Part shown: in pieces, positions 1 to 5,388 of the stretch | How the letters are laid out: each line of letters opens with the position of its first letter | Position numbering within the stretch: position 1 is the first letter of the stretch | DNA from: Planctomycetota bacterium | Lineage (GTDB): Bacteria > Planctomycetota > Planctomycetia > Pirellulales > Pirellulaceae | NCBI GenBank assembly: GCA_029259935.1 | Contig: JAJDEH010000323.1 | Coordinates: forward strand, 1 to 9,867 | Reading direction: 5' to 3' | DNA length: 9,867 nucleotides | Notes under the pieces: generated by a model | Told to the model about the DNA's origin: nothing | Databases searched by the model: none | The model's input: the letters and a program-made list of their open reading frames with translations, nothing else | Program-made: the position numbers and the translations under genes

Positions 1-22
1 ACTCCTATCGGGGATTTAGCTC

Positions 23-61
23 AGCGGCTGGCGCGAGCCTGTGAGGGGCTCGCTGGCCGCT
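23..61. other. Nested hairpin (REP-like or tail of an upstream terminator)
   Basis: A 7-bp inner stem (GCGAGCC at 33-39 with GGCTCGC at 47-53, 7-nt loop) sits inside a 6-bp outer stem (AGCGGC at 23-28 with GCCGCT at 56-61). The structure is GC-rich and would be very stable as RNA or as a cruciform. No T-tract follows, so it is not a textbook rho-independent terminator. It could be an intergenic repeat of the genome or the 3' structure of a gene left of the window. The rest of 1-310 holds no supported gene: the open frame running from 197 into the first gene lacks protein-like sequence before residue 39. Confidence 0.6.
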
Positions 62-231
62 CACCCGCGTGAAGAAAAGTTACACCTTATACAAGCCTCT
101 GCGTGGTACAGCGCATGGGGTCCACTTCACTGTGTCGCGCCCTTTGTAGTTCATCGATCCTGAAAAATCGCACTCCCGCGGCGAACCATTTGAACAATGC
201 GCGGCGGCCGCCCCTTCACGGGTGTCAATTG

Positions 232-260
232 TTGTGATTCAGACGAACTTCTTTTAGCAT
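232..260 (+). promoter_or_regulatory. Weak sigma-70-like promoter candidate upstream of the hydrolase gene
   Basis: TTGTGA (232-237) and TAGCAT (255-260) are separated by 17 nt; each matches 4 of 6 consensus bases. Transcription would start near 267, about 45 nt before the chosen start codon at 311. This agrees with the short start and disagrees with a start at 197. It is a pattern match only; planctomycete promoters are poorly conserved. Confidence 0.22.
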
Positions 261-310
261 GGGTTCAATCTTTCGCGGACCGCTCTACCTTGTCCAGGAG
301 ACACATCTTG

Positions 311-1561
311 ATGATTCGCGCGCTGATCGCCTGCTGGGCCATGACAACTTGCACCGCCGTAGCCGGGGCCGACGAGGTGCGCGGTTATCACCGTGACGTA
401 CAAGTCACCGCGGCGACACGGCTCGATTGGGTGTATGCCGTGGCCAACCAGAGCCCTGCGTCGATTCCCGATGGCTGGCTGGCCAATTACGAGTCCACTG
501 AACAGAATTTCGAGTTGTATGTTCCTAGAACGTACAACAAGCGACGTGCCTGGCCGGTCGTGATCTTCGTTTCACCCAGTGACAAGGCGATGGGCTTTCG
601 GCATTGGCGCAAGGCGTGCGAAGAACTGGGGATCATCTTTGCCGGTCCGCACGGCGCGGGAAACAACTGCGATACGCGAGAGCGAATCCGCATTGTGCTG
701 GACGTTTTAGACGAAGTACGTCGCAACTATCACACCGATGTCGACCGCACCTACATCTCCGGGTTTTCCGGTGGCGGCCGCATCGCCTGCGCGATTGGCT
801 TCTCACTGCCTGCCCACTTTGGCGGCGTCGTCCCCGTTTGCGCGGCGGGCGACCTGCGTCAAGAATCGTGGCTGCGGCATCGAGTCATCGACCGGCTGAG
901 CGTCGCCCACGTCACGGGCGAGACCGATTTCAATCGGGCTGAGGTCGAGCGTTTTCGCGGCCCGATCCTCGCGGATGTCGGAGTGCGGACGCGAACCTGG
1001 GTCGTTTCCAAGTTGGGCCACGCCATGCCCGCTGGCGATCAACTTTTGGAAGTCGCTCGTTATTTGGACTCGGCCGTCAGAGAAAGAAAAACTCTGGCGC
1101 GGAAGTACGCCGCGACGAGCATCCCCGGCGACCAAGCACCCAGCCGGCAACAGCGTGCCAAGCAGCTTTTCGCGGAAGCAAAACTGCGGTTGGAAAAGAA
1201 GGAAACGGTTTATTCGGGCTTAATGTTGGCCAAGGGTGTGATGGTGCGTTGGCCAGATTTGCCCGAAGCCGCCGAAGCCAAGGCGATACTGTTGAAGCAC
1301 GACGGCGACGCCGATGCCCAGTGGCAAAATCAGGATGTCGCCGAGCAACGCAAGTTCTTGATTGCTCGGGCGCGGGGGCTGACGGGCTACGCGAGCGGAC
1401 CGCTTCCCAGGAACTACGCCGCGCAGCGAGGCAACATGGCACAGGCGGCCCTCGGTCTATGGCAACAAGTTATCGCCGACGGGCAAGACGAGGCAGCAGT
1501 CGCCGAAGGTCGACGGCAAATCCCCGAACTAAGGCAGATCCTGAAAGATGCCGAAAAGTAA
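311..1561 (+). CDS. Secreted alpha/beta-hydrolase, PHB depolymerase/feruloyl-esterase-like, with helical C-terminal extension
   Basis: Predicted 416-aa exported serine hydrolase, probably acting on an ester bond outside the cytoplasm; the substrate cannot be read from sequence. The ATG at 311 is chosen because AGGAG (296-300) lies 10 nt upstream and the protein then begins with a signal peptide (MIRALIACWAM..., cleavage near residues 19-21 at AVAGA). An in-frame ATG at 197 would bury that signal. The hydrolase fold spans about residues 65-260: strand VVIFVSP (near 83-89), nucleophile elbow GFSGGG with Ser153, candidate acid Asp206 in GETD, and His237 in KLGHAMP. The triad has normal order and spacing for the polyhydroxybutyrate-depolymerase/LpqC-like esterase group. 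Residues ~260-416 are Ala/Glu/Lys-rich and look helical, perhaps TPR-like, and are not part of the catalytic fold. No neighbour shares its strand closely, so it is probably monocistronic. Confidence 0.85.
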   Translation: MIRALIACWAMTTCTAVAGADEVRGYHRDVQVTAATRLDWVYAVANQSPASIPDGWLANYESTEQNFELYVPRTYNKRRAWPVVIFVSPSDKAMGFRHWRKACEELGIIFAGPHGAGNNCDTRERIRIVLDVLDEVRRNYHTDVDRTYISGFSGGGRIACAIGFSLPAHFGGVVPVCAAGDLRQESWLRHRVIDRLSVAHVTGETDFNRAEVERFRGPILADVGVRTRTWVVSKLGHAMPAGDQLLEVARYLDSAVRERKTLARKYAATSIPGDQAPSRQQRAKQLFAEAKLRLEKKETVYSGLMLAKGVMVRWPDLPEAAEAKAILLKHDGDADAQWQNQDVAEQRKFLIARARGLTGYASGPLPRNYAAQRGNMAQAALGLWQQVIADGQDEAAVAEGRRQIPELRQILKDAEK

Positions 1562-1590
1562 ACCTGACCTCAGCGTTTTTTTTCTCGGCA
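1549..1590 (+). terminator. Possible terminator after the hydrolase gene (weak)
   Basis: TGCCGA (1549-1554) and TCGGCA (1585-1590) can pair, with an adjacent A-rich/T-rich extension, and an 8-T run lies at 1576-1583. The loop is long (about 30 nt) and the T-run lies inside it rather than after it. Only the T-run just after the stop at 1561 really supports termination here. Confidence 0.2.
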
Positions 1591-1602
1591 ACCCACCAGA
1601 AT

Positions 1603-1650
1603 CTCGGCGAGCCTCCAGCGCCTCGGCGAGCCTCCAGCGTTAGCTGGGGG
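1603..1650. repeat. 18-bp direct repeat plus 8-bp hairpin (intergenic repeat)
   Basis: CTCGGCGAGCCTCCAGCG occurs exactly twice, at 1603-1620 and 1622-1639 (period 19). The second copy continues into a hairpin: CCTCCAGC (1631-1638), loop GTTA, GCTGGGGG (1643-1650), 8 bp with one G-T pair. The first copy supplies only the left arm, so it could compete for the same right arm. The position in a spacer after a stop codon suggests a genome-wide hairpin repeat or transcript-end structure. With two units it is too small for a CRISPR array. Confidence 0.65.
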
Positions 1651-1696
1651 GTAATTCGGACCAGCACGGCACTTGCGCATTCAATCAATCAGCAGC

Positions 1697-1725
1697 CAGC
1701 AGCAGAGCAAAAACACGCACAGAAG
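1697..1725 (+). repeat. 29-bp dispersed repeat, copy A
   Basis: This 29-bp segment (starts CAGCAGCAGAGCA, ends CACGCACAGAAG) recurs at 2284-2312 in the same orientation with 27 of 29 bases identical; the differences are at positions 14 and 17 of the unit. Flanking bases do not match, so the unit is sharply bounded. Copy A ends 25 nt before the leader ORF start at 1751, and so sits in the 5' region of the 79-aa gene. Confidence 0.7.
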
Positions 1726-1750
1726 TACATTAAAGTATAGGAGAAAACGC

Positions 1751-1777
1751 ATGGCGAACTTGAAAGGCTCAAGATGA
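1751..1777 (+). CDS. 8-codon leader ORF overlapping the next start (ATGA)
   Basis: ATG at 1751 follows a full AGGAG (1739-1743) with a 7-nt spacer, the best ribosome-binding site in this part of the window. It encodes only eight residues (MANLKGSR) before TGA at 1775-1777, which overlaps the ATG at 1774 as ATGA. It may be a translational-coupling leader for the 79-aa gene. Alternatively it is the true N-terminus separated from the body by a one-base indel, since a single inserted base between 1751 and 1774 would fuse the frames. No stalling motif or regulatory amino-acid run is seen in it. Confidence 0.35.
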   Translation: MANLKGSR

Positions 1778-2013
1778 CCGAAGACCAGGTGCGCAAAATT
1801 GCGGAGAACTTGGCGGTTGAGCAATCACTCGATGCGTGCAAGATTGTCGCGGTGCGACATTGCAAACGATCGGAAATCTCTGAACCGAAGACGGTTGGCG
1901 ACGAGTGGGTCGTACAGTTTCAGTTTGAATGCGACGAAGATGTGTCGTCTAACTATGCGTTAGCAATCGTTGACGACGCGAATGAAGAAGCTCATTTCTT
2001 CGACAGTTTGTAG
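1774..2013 (+). CDS. Small acidic hypothetical protein (79 aa)
   Basis: I do not recognise this protein. It is short and acidic, with no signal peptide or membrane segment, so it is probably cytosolic. The sequence suggests one N-terminal helix (residues ~3-18, DQVRKIAENLAVEQ) followed by three strands (~20-29, 44-53, 60-67; the second is EWVVQFQFE, the third YALAIVDD). Such a small alpha-beta-meander layout is seen in several immunity-like and PepSY-like small proteins, but no family motif supports a name. Two cysteines (22, 30) lie in or beside the first strand, and a third at residue 53. It has its own weak AAGG (1764-1767) 6 nt before the ATG, and its start overlaps the leader ORF stop. 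It is bracketed by the two 29-bp repeat copies and has no same-strand partner nearby. Confidence 0.6.
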   Translation: MTEDQVRKIAENLAVEQSLDACKIVAVRHCKRSEISEPKTVGDEWVVQFQFECDEDVSSNYALAIVDDANEEAHFFDSL

Positions 2014-2022
2014 AAGAGAGTC

Positions 2023-2034
2023 GCAGCGCGCTGC
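2023..2034. other. 12-bp perfect palindrome after the 79-aa gene
   Basis: GCAGCGCGCTGC is a perfect palindrome starting 10 nt after the stop codon. A 7-T run follows at 2060-2066, but 25 nt away, so it is a poor terminator. It could be a protein-binding dyad or simply the first structure in a spacer (2014-2314) that is otherwise filled with repeats. Confidence 0.3.
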
Positions 2035-2114
2035 TGAAAGAGTGTGTGGCATCGGCGTGTTTTTTTAGAGCCCGAAGATGTCCGGATTGTCTACAGCATC
2101 GCGGATGCCGAGCT

Positions 2115-2160
2115 GGATTCCCGCCTGCGCGGGAATGACGGCCAAGCTGTTTGGCGTACG
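2115..2160 (+). repeat. 46-bp REP-like dispersed repeat (GATTCCCGC...GCGGGAATGAC type), copy 1
   Basis: The core is a perfect 8-bp inverted repeat, ATTCCCGC (2117-2124), CTGC, GCGGGAAT (2129-2136). A second small dyad follows, CCAAG-CTG-TTTGG (2142-2154). The whole unit matches 4211-4256 at 43 of 46 bases. This is the widespread repeat type, like dRS3 of Neisseria, that creates spurious peptides such as VIPAQAGIQ and LDSRLRGNDG in ORF calls. A 14-bp palindrome (CCGCCGC/GCGGCGG, 2163-2176) follows directly. Function is unknown; such repeats are normally non-autonomous and move or spread by other means. Confidence 0.85.
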
Positions 2161-2162
2161 GC

Positions 2163-2176
2163 CCGCCGCGCGGCGG
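2163..2176. other. 14-bp perfect GC palindrome
   Basis: CCGCCGC (2163-2169) followed at once by GCGGCGG (2170-2176), with no loop. It lies three bases after the 46-bp repeat copy and is not present beside the copy at 4211, so it is not part of the repeat. It may be a separate binding site or chance in GC-rich DNA. Confidence 0.3.
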
Positions 2177-2283
2177 AACCAGCGGCCGAAAATACAGACA
2201 GCTCTCAAAGACAGCCGCCGGAAACCTGGAACTTGAGCAAATCGTTCATAACCACCTCCGTAGCACTCACTCGAAGTCGCTGA

Positions 2284-2312
2284 CAGCAGCAGAGCATAAG
2301 CACGCACAGAAG
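2284..2312 (+). repeat. 29-bp dispersed repeat, copy B
   Basis: Second copy of the repeat at 1697-1725, 27 of 29 bases identical, same orientation. It ends two bases before the stop codon of the minus-strand membrane-protein gene (2315-2317), so in that gene's transcript it would be the first 3' untranslated sequence, read in reverse. A 4-bp hairpin, GAGC-TATT-GCTC (2312-2323), spans the junction. The two copies enclose the 79-aa gene. Confidence 0.7.
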
Positions 2313-2314
2313 AG

Positions 2315-3811
2315 CTATTGCTCGTCAAATCGCGCTGTTATCTCAAGTCGATCCAACGCCAAATTATCGGCGTACTCAACATACTGTTTAGCATCAATGA
2401 GTCCCGAGATTTGAGCCATTCGAAGCACGCCCGCATAGAAATCCCGGTTTTGCCAAATGTGAAGTTGCCCCTCGTACGGAAAAAAGAAGATCCCATCATC
2501 AGTCAGTTTAGTGGGCAAGCGAACATGAAATCTTGGAAATAGTTGTCCAGTATGTGGGCGGGTGTAGACGAGCGTGAATAACGTTCGTTGCGTCGACCAA
2601 CTATCTTGATCGACGGAATTGCCCTCTTTCCATGACCTTCGGTGGACCTGAGGTCGTGAAAGTTCTTCAGGGTTGAACCCCCACGTGACCCATCGCGTTT
2701 TCGTTTCGATAGAAAACCAATTCAAACCCTCTACTCCGCCGGGAATTTCTGCATTTGAATCAACACCCCACACAGTTAGTTCCGGCGCCGCCGTTTGAGT
2801 GGGAGCGATGAGATGCAACAACGTGAAATGCTGGATCAGTTGTTGTGGTTCCTCCGATGATCGCAACAGCCGGTCAATCCAGGCGGATTTCCGGTTCTTG
2901 TCGCGTCGAATTTTGTGGGCGTTAATGTAGAGGTACGTCCACAAGAGATCTCTTGCGGAGCTGAGAACGGGGTTTTCGTCCCCACGGGTATAGCGGGTCT
3001 TACCGGGGCGCTCGTTTTCAAAAGACTGAAACGCGGTCCAAACTGCGTCATCGAGTCGAGGGTCTTCGAGAGATTTCGGAAATTGTGTCACACGATCTAG
3101 AAGTCTCTCAAATTGATAGTTGTAGTCCCTGAGATTCGTTGGTTCACCGAATTTGGCCAAATATCGTTCGACGAATGCGGAAGAATCTATGACGGGGTCT
3201 TCAGAGTCGCAAACCATCGATGCACCCAATCCATGGTATCCGAATTTCATGTCGTCTTGTACAAGCGATATTCGGAGGTGCGTAGCCGCATCAACCCCGA
3301 TCCGAAACTCGTTTGCCGACTCTGTATGCGATGCCATGATTCCGCTTATGTAATCGTCGCTGTAACGTTGCTCGGCATCCCGCCATGGCAGCAGATAGCC
3401 AGCACATTCAATATCGGGCCGATCCGAGACGCGATACTTAATAACAACCATTTTGTTATCGAAAAACGCTATTTTCTTGAAGCTGATTTTGCCTGGCTCA
3501 GCATGACCACGGTCAACGAGTATCGGAATGAATGACTCACTGTACCAGTACAAGAAACCCGTGCCTGATGAGATTAGGCACAACGACCCAACGAAGATCC
3601 ACACGGCGGCGCGCTCCACTCGACGGATTGGTTCGACAATTAGAACCGCCACCAGCAGCACGGCGAGTGCGAACAGAAACACTTTCGGGTATCCGACCAC
3701 GTCGCCGTGACCTCCAGCGAGCGAACCCCGGAAGCACATCAGCGCCGCACTACAAACTCCAATCCAGGCAAGCATGCTCGAAAGTTTGAACCGCCACGTG
3801 TTCGTCTTCAT
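2315..3811 (-). CDS. Hypothetical membrane-anchored protein (498 aa)
   Basis: I do not recognise the family. The N-terminal quarter has three hydrophobic segments, about residues 10-27, 43-60 (FLFALAVLLVAVLIV) and 69-90 (VWIFVGSLCLISSGTGFLYW). A soluble region of about 400 residues follows, with no helix long enough to cross the membrane. That domain is Trp/Tyr/Phe-rich (for example WVTWGFNPEEL, FFFPYEGQLHIW) and rich in charged residues; I see no catalytic motif, metal-binding cluster or nucleotide-binding loop. ATG at 3811 is preferred, with GAGG 11 nt upstream; a TTG at 3832 would add seven residues. The gene is bracketed by direct copies of the 46-bp REP-like repeat (2115-2160 and 4211-4256), with divergent non-coding DNA on its 5' side. 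Mixed codon use and somewhat lower GC than the neighbouring genes would fit an accessory gene, but this is by eye only. Confidence 0.72.
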   Translation of the reverse strand: MKTNTWRFKLSSMLAWIGVCSAALMCFRGSLAGGHGDVVGYPKVFLFALAVLLVAVLIVEPIRRVERAAVWIFVGSLCLISSGTGFLYWYSESFIPILVDRGHAEPGKISFKKIAFFDNKMVVIKYRVSDRPDIECAGYLLPWRDAEQRYSDDYISGIMASHTESANEFRIGVDAATHLRISLVQDDMKFGYHGLGASMVCDSEDPVIDSSAFVERYLAKFGEPTNLRDYNYQFERLLDRVTQFPKSLEDPRLDDAVWTAFQSFENERPGKTRYTRGDENPVLSSARDLLWTYLYINAHKIRRDKNRKSAWIDRLLRSSEEPQQLIQHFTLLHLIAPTQTAAPELTVWGVDSNAEIPGGVEGLNWFSIETKTRWVTWGFNPEELSRPQVHRRSWKEGNSVDQDSWSTQRTLFTLVYTRPHTGQLFPRFHVRLPTKLTDDGIFFFPYEGQLHIWQNRDFYAGVLRMAQISGLIDAKQYVEYADNLALDRLEITARFDEQ

Positions 3812-4027
3812 TGATGACACTGCCTCGATCAAAGTAGGGTGAAAGGTGCCGCCCCTATGTTAGGCGACAGGGCTGTATTTTTGAAAGAGAGCCTCCGAAA
3901 GATCTACTCGGCAAGCAATGAGCGGATGTGGTGTGCGGGCGCTGATGGAACCGCAGCGCTTCCGCGAAGGAACTGGCCTATCCACTTGATCCGGAAGATA
4001 GAAAATTCATTCTGCCAAGCTGTTCAT

Positions 4028-4120
4028 CTAGGCGAAGGCCTTGCGGCTTGGATTGAGCCCGTGCAGCCAATGCCGGTCGTGACGCTCGGCTTCTTCAGCA
4101 ATCTGACGAGCCCGGCTCAT
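4028..4120 (-). other. 30-codon open frame abutting a repeat, possible gene remnant
   Basis: On the minus strand an ATG at 4120 opens a 30-codon frame (starts MSRARQIAEEAERHDRHW) ending in TAG at 4028-4030. Its first half looks like a genuine charged helix, and its 5' end lies only 9 nt from the REP-like repeat beginning at 4129. It may be the tail of a gene whose front was lost when the repeat arrived, or chance. No SD and no family match. The wider stretch 3812-4128 shows no other supported feature; a plus-strand frame at 3839-4123 has no protein-like character. Confidence 0.2.
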
Positions 4121-4128
4121 TAGTGTTC

Positions 4129-4146
4129 TTCCCGCGCAGGCGGGAA
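4129..4146 (-). repeat. REP-like repeat core, inverted copy
   Basis: TTCCCGC (4129-4135), GCAG, GCGGGAA (4140-4146) is a perfect 7-bp hairpin, the same core as at 2117-2136 but in opposite orientation (loop CTGC read on the minus strand). Together with the forward copy at 4213-4232 it forms a head-to-head pair around about 66 bp, the usual build of a REPIN or small MITE-like unit. Confidence 0.75.
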
Positions 4147-4210
4147 CCCAGGGGTGGCAGGAAGGACGGCGGTGATCCAATACGAAAGCCGCTGCTGCGA
4201 AGACCGCGTT

Positions 4211-4256
4211 GGATTCTCGCCTGCGCGGGAATGACGGCCAAACTGTTTGGTGTACG
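4211..4256 (+). repeat. 46-bp REP-like dispersed repeat, copy 2
   Basis: 43 of 46 bases match 2115-2160; the three differences are all transitions (unit positions 7, 32, 41). The first dyad is ATTCTCGC/GCGGGAAT (4213-4220 with 4225-4232), slightly imperfect. The second dyad is CCAAA-CTG-TTTGG (4238-4250) and is perfect here, so it is better preserved than in copy 1. The unit is followed in tandem by a degenerate copy. Confidence 0.85.
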
Positions 4257-4258
4257 CT

Positions 4259-4280
4259 GGATTCCTGTCTGCGTGGGAAT
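4259..4280 (+). repeat. REP-like repeat, degenerate tandem copy
   Basis: GGATTCCTGTCTGCGTGGGAAT repeats the start of the preceding unit after 48 bp, but its arms have decayed (CCTGT against GTGGG) and the second dyad is missing. This suggests an old local duplication. It ends 39 nt before the stop codon of the minus-strand gene ending at 4320. Confidence 0.65.
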
Positions 4281-4319
4281 AACTTGCGTCGTTCCACTTC
4301 CTTCTTCAGTAGCTTCGGA

Positions 4320-4868
4320 TCATCTGAGCATGCCGTGTCGCTGCATTTGTCGTTCGACATTTTTCAGAATCACGCAGTGCTTTTTCATCTGGGCAGCGAG
4401 TTCAGCCGCACGGGGCGATCCTGGGGGCTGAGCCGCCAACTGCATCCCGATGCCGCAGAGCTTTTGGGCAATTCCCACATGCTGCAGCAGTAGCAACCGC
4501 TGCCGGCGGTCGTTAGCCGGGCTTCGTTCGTCCGCAACCGAGAACTCTTCTTCTTTCGCAACCGAGACTTCTTCAAATTCATTGTCAGCTTCGATGTCCA
4601 GCGAGCCGAAGGAACCCGGGGCCTGTGATCCCTGGACCCGCACTCCTCGCGAAAACTGTAACTGTCTTTGCCCTCGACTTATTGGTCTGTGCTCTCGATT
4701 TATAGGTCTTTGCTCTCGATTAATAGTGACGGGCGGTCGTGGTTGCGTGCGATGAACCGTCCCGTGTCCTTGACGATGCAGAGTATGCGACGGGACCGGA
4801 TGCTTGCGTTGTTGAGCGAACCCGACTTGGGCTGTGAGGACGATAATGAGAATGATGGGCCATCGCAT
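4320..4868 (-). CDS. Small secreted hypothetical protein with internal peptide repeats (182 aa)
   Basis: Unrecognised secreted protein. ATG at 4868 is clear: AGGAG lies 7 nt upstream (4876-4880 on the plus strand) and the product starts with a signal peptide, MRWPIILIIVLTAQVGFA, cleaved before QQ at about residue 18. A longer frame to 5051 has no such logic. The mature protein has a basic, Pro/His/Arg-rich part (20-75) with three seven-residue repeats (INREQRP, INREHRP, ISRGQRQ; residues ~49-69). An acidic Glu-rich part follows (90-118) with two eight-residue repeats starting SVA (SVAKEEEF, SVADERSP). The end is a helical region (120-182) carrying Cys138 and Cys165, which could form a disulfide outside the cytoplasm. 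The opposite charges of the two repeat parts suggest binding to a polyanion or self-association, but this is inference. No operon partner. Confidence 0.72.
   Translation of the reverse strand: MRWPIILIIVLTAQVGFAQQRKHPVPSHTLHRQGHGTVHRTQPRPPVTINREQRPINREHRPISRGQRQLQFSRGVRVQGSQAPGSFGSLDIEADNEFEEVSVAKEEEFSVADERSPANDRRQRLLLLQHVGIAQKLCGIGMQLAAQPPGSPRAAELAAQMKKHCVILKNVERQMQRHGMLR
4533..4567 (-). repeat. 11-bp exact repeat, period 24, inside the secreted-protein gene
   Basis: CGCAACCGAGA occurs at 4533-4543 and 4557-4567. On the coding strand it produces the paired SVA-starting octapeptides, so the 24-bp period keeps the frame. It looks like a recent in-frame duplication. Confidence 0.55.
4666..4728 (-). 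repeat. 21-bp tandem repeat, three units, inside the secreted-protein gene
   Basis: Three consecutive 21-bp units (4666-4686, 4687-4707, 4708-4728) share the pattern CTNTGCYCTCGAYT followed by a T/A-rich heptamer. They encode the heptapeptides INREQRP, INREHRP and ISRGQRQ. The period is a multiple of three, so changes in unit number would leave the frame open, and the locus could vary in length between strains. Confidence 0.75.
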
Positions 4869-5388
4869 GGTATTGCTCCTGTGGGAAATGCAGCCAGAAT
4901 CCACCGTCAAACTTGTGATTGGCGGCAGGCTCAGGTGCTGGACAATGCAATTTGTGTTTTCGTGTGGGCGACGTGTGGCCGACCGAAGCTGAGGCATGAT
5001 GCCACTCGTAATGCGCTTCGTTGCTCGCCAACATTCATCGAATTGGACCATAGCAACAAGTGCGCCGCATTTCGTAGAAACGACCGTACCTGAGCTTTGG
5101 GGCGGGAATTCGCGGGAATCGCCGAATCATGCAAATCAGGCTGACGACACGGTGTCATCCAATTGACGACTTGGCTGGCCAGCACAGACGGAACACATCC
5201 ACGAAGAGACCATCGATCTTTCGAAATTGCGGAAAACGGAGTTGGTTGGCTGGGGTTAAGCAAATCGAACCGCCAGAACGCGAATTACTGGGGGTTCGCT
5301 TCGCCGCGCCACCAGCAAGCGACCTCGACCTGCTTGAAACGTCGAAATGCTAAGCGAGGAGGCGCTTCTGATTCCAAATGGGGGCCGT
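4869..5388. other. Spacer without a recognisable gene
   Basis: The 623-bp spacer up to the next gene (5492) holds no supported CDS on either strand; the open frames at 4931-5263 (minus) and 5129-5441 (plus) give low-complexity, Arg/Pro/Ser-rich shadow translations with no start signal. Its left end must hold the promoter of the minus-strand secreted-protein gene. A TTGACG on the minus strand (plus-strand complement 4905-4910) is a possible -35, but no good -10 follows. Confidence 0.5.

Noticed and set aside
10..85. tRNA-like opening (GGGGATTTAGCTCAGCGG)
   Set aside because: The D-arm-like start is followed by a 7-bp stem with a 7-nt loop, but there is no T-arm motif (GGTTCGAAT type), no 3' strand complementary to GGGGATT at the right distance, and the outer stem is of the wrong type.
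197..310. N-terminal extension of the hydrolase to ATG 197
   Set aside because: No SD at 197, the extra 38 residues are not protein-like, and the signal peptide and AGGAG both point to 311.
1603..1650. CRISPR-like repeat
   Set aside because: Only two units with a 1-bp spacer; no spacers of CRISPR length and no cas genes.
2065..2328. Minus-strand ORF containing VIPAQAGIQ
   Set aside because: This peptide is the well-known translation of the GATTCCCGC palindromic repeat, not a gene.
3113..3535. Plus-strand 140-aa ORF
   Set aside because: Lies antisense within the membrane-protein gene, which has membrane segments and a coherent frame; this is a shadow.
3839..4123. Plus-strand ORF of 94 aa
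   Set aside because: No SD, no family features, mixed composition, and it ends at the repeat cluster; not convincing as a gene.
4028..4360. Minus-strand ORF with FPRRRESN and PACAGRT motifs
   Set aside because: Again repeat-derived peptides from the REP-like cluster; only the last 30 codons were kept as a weak remnant.
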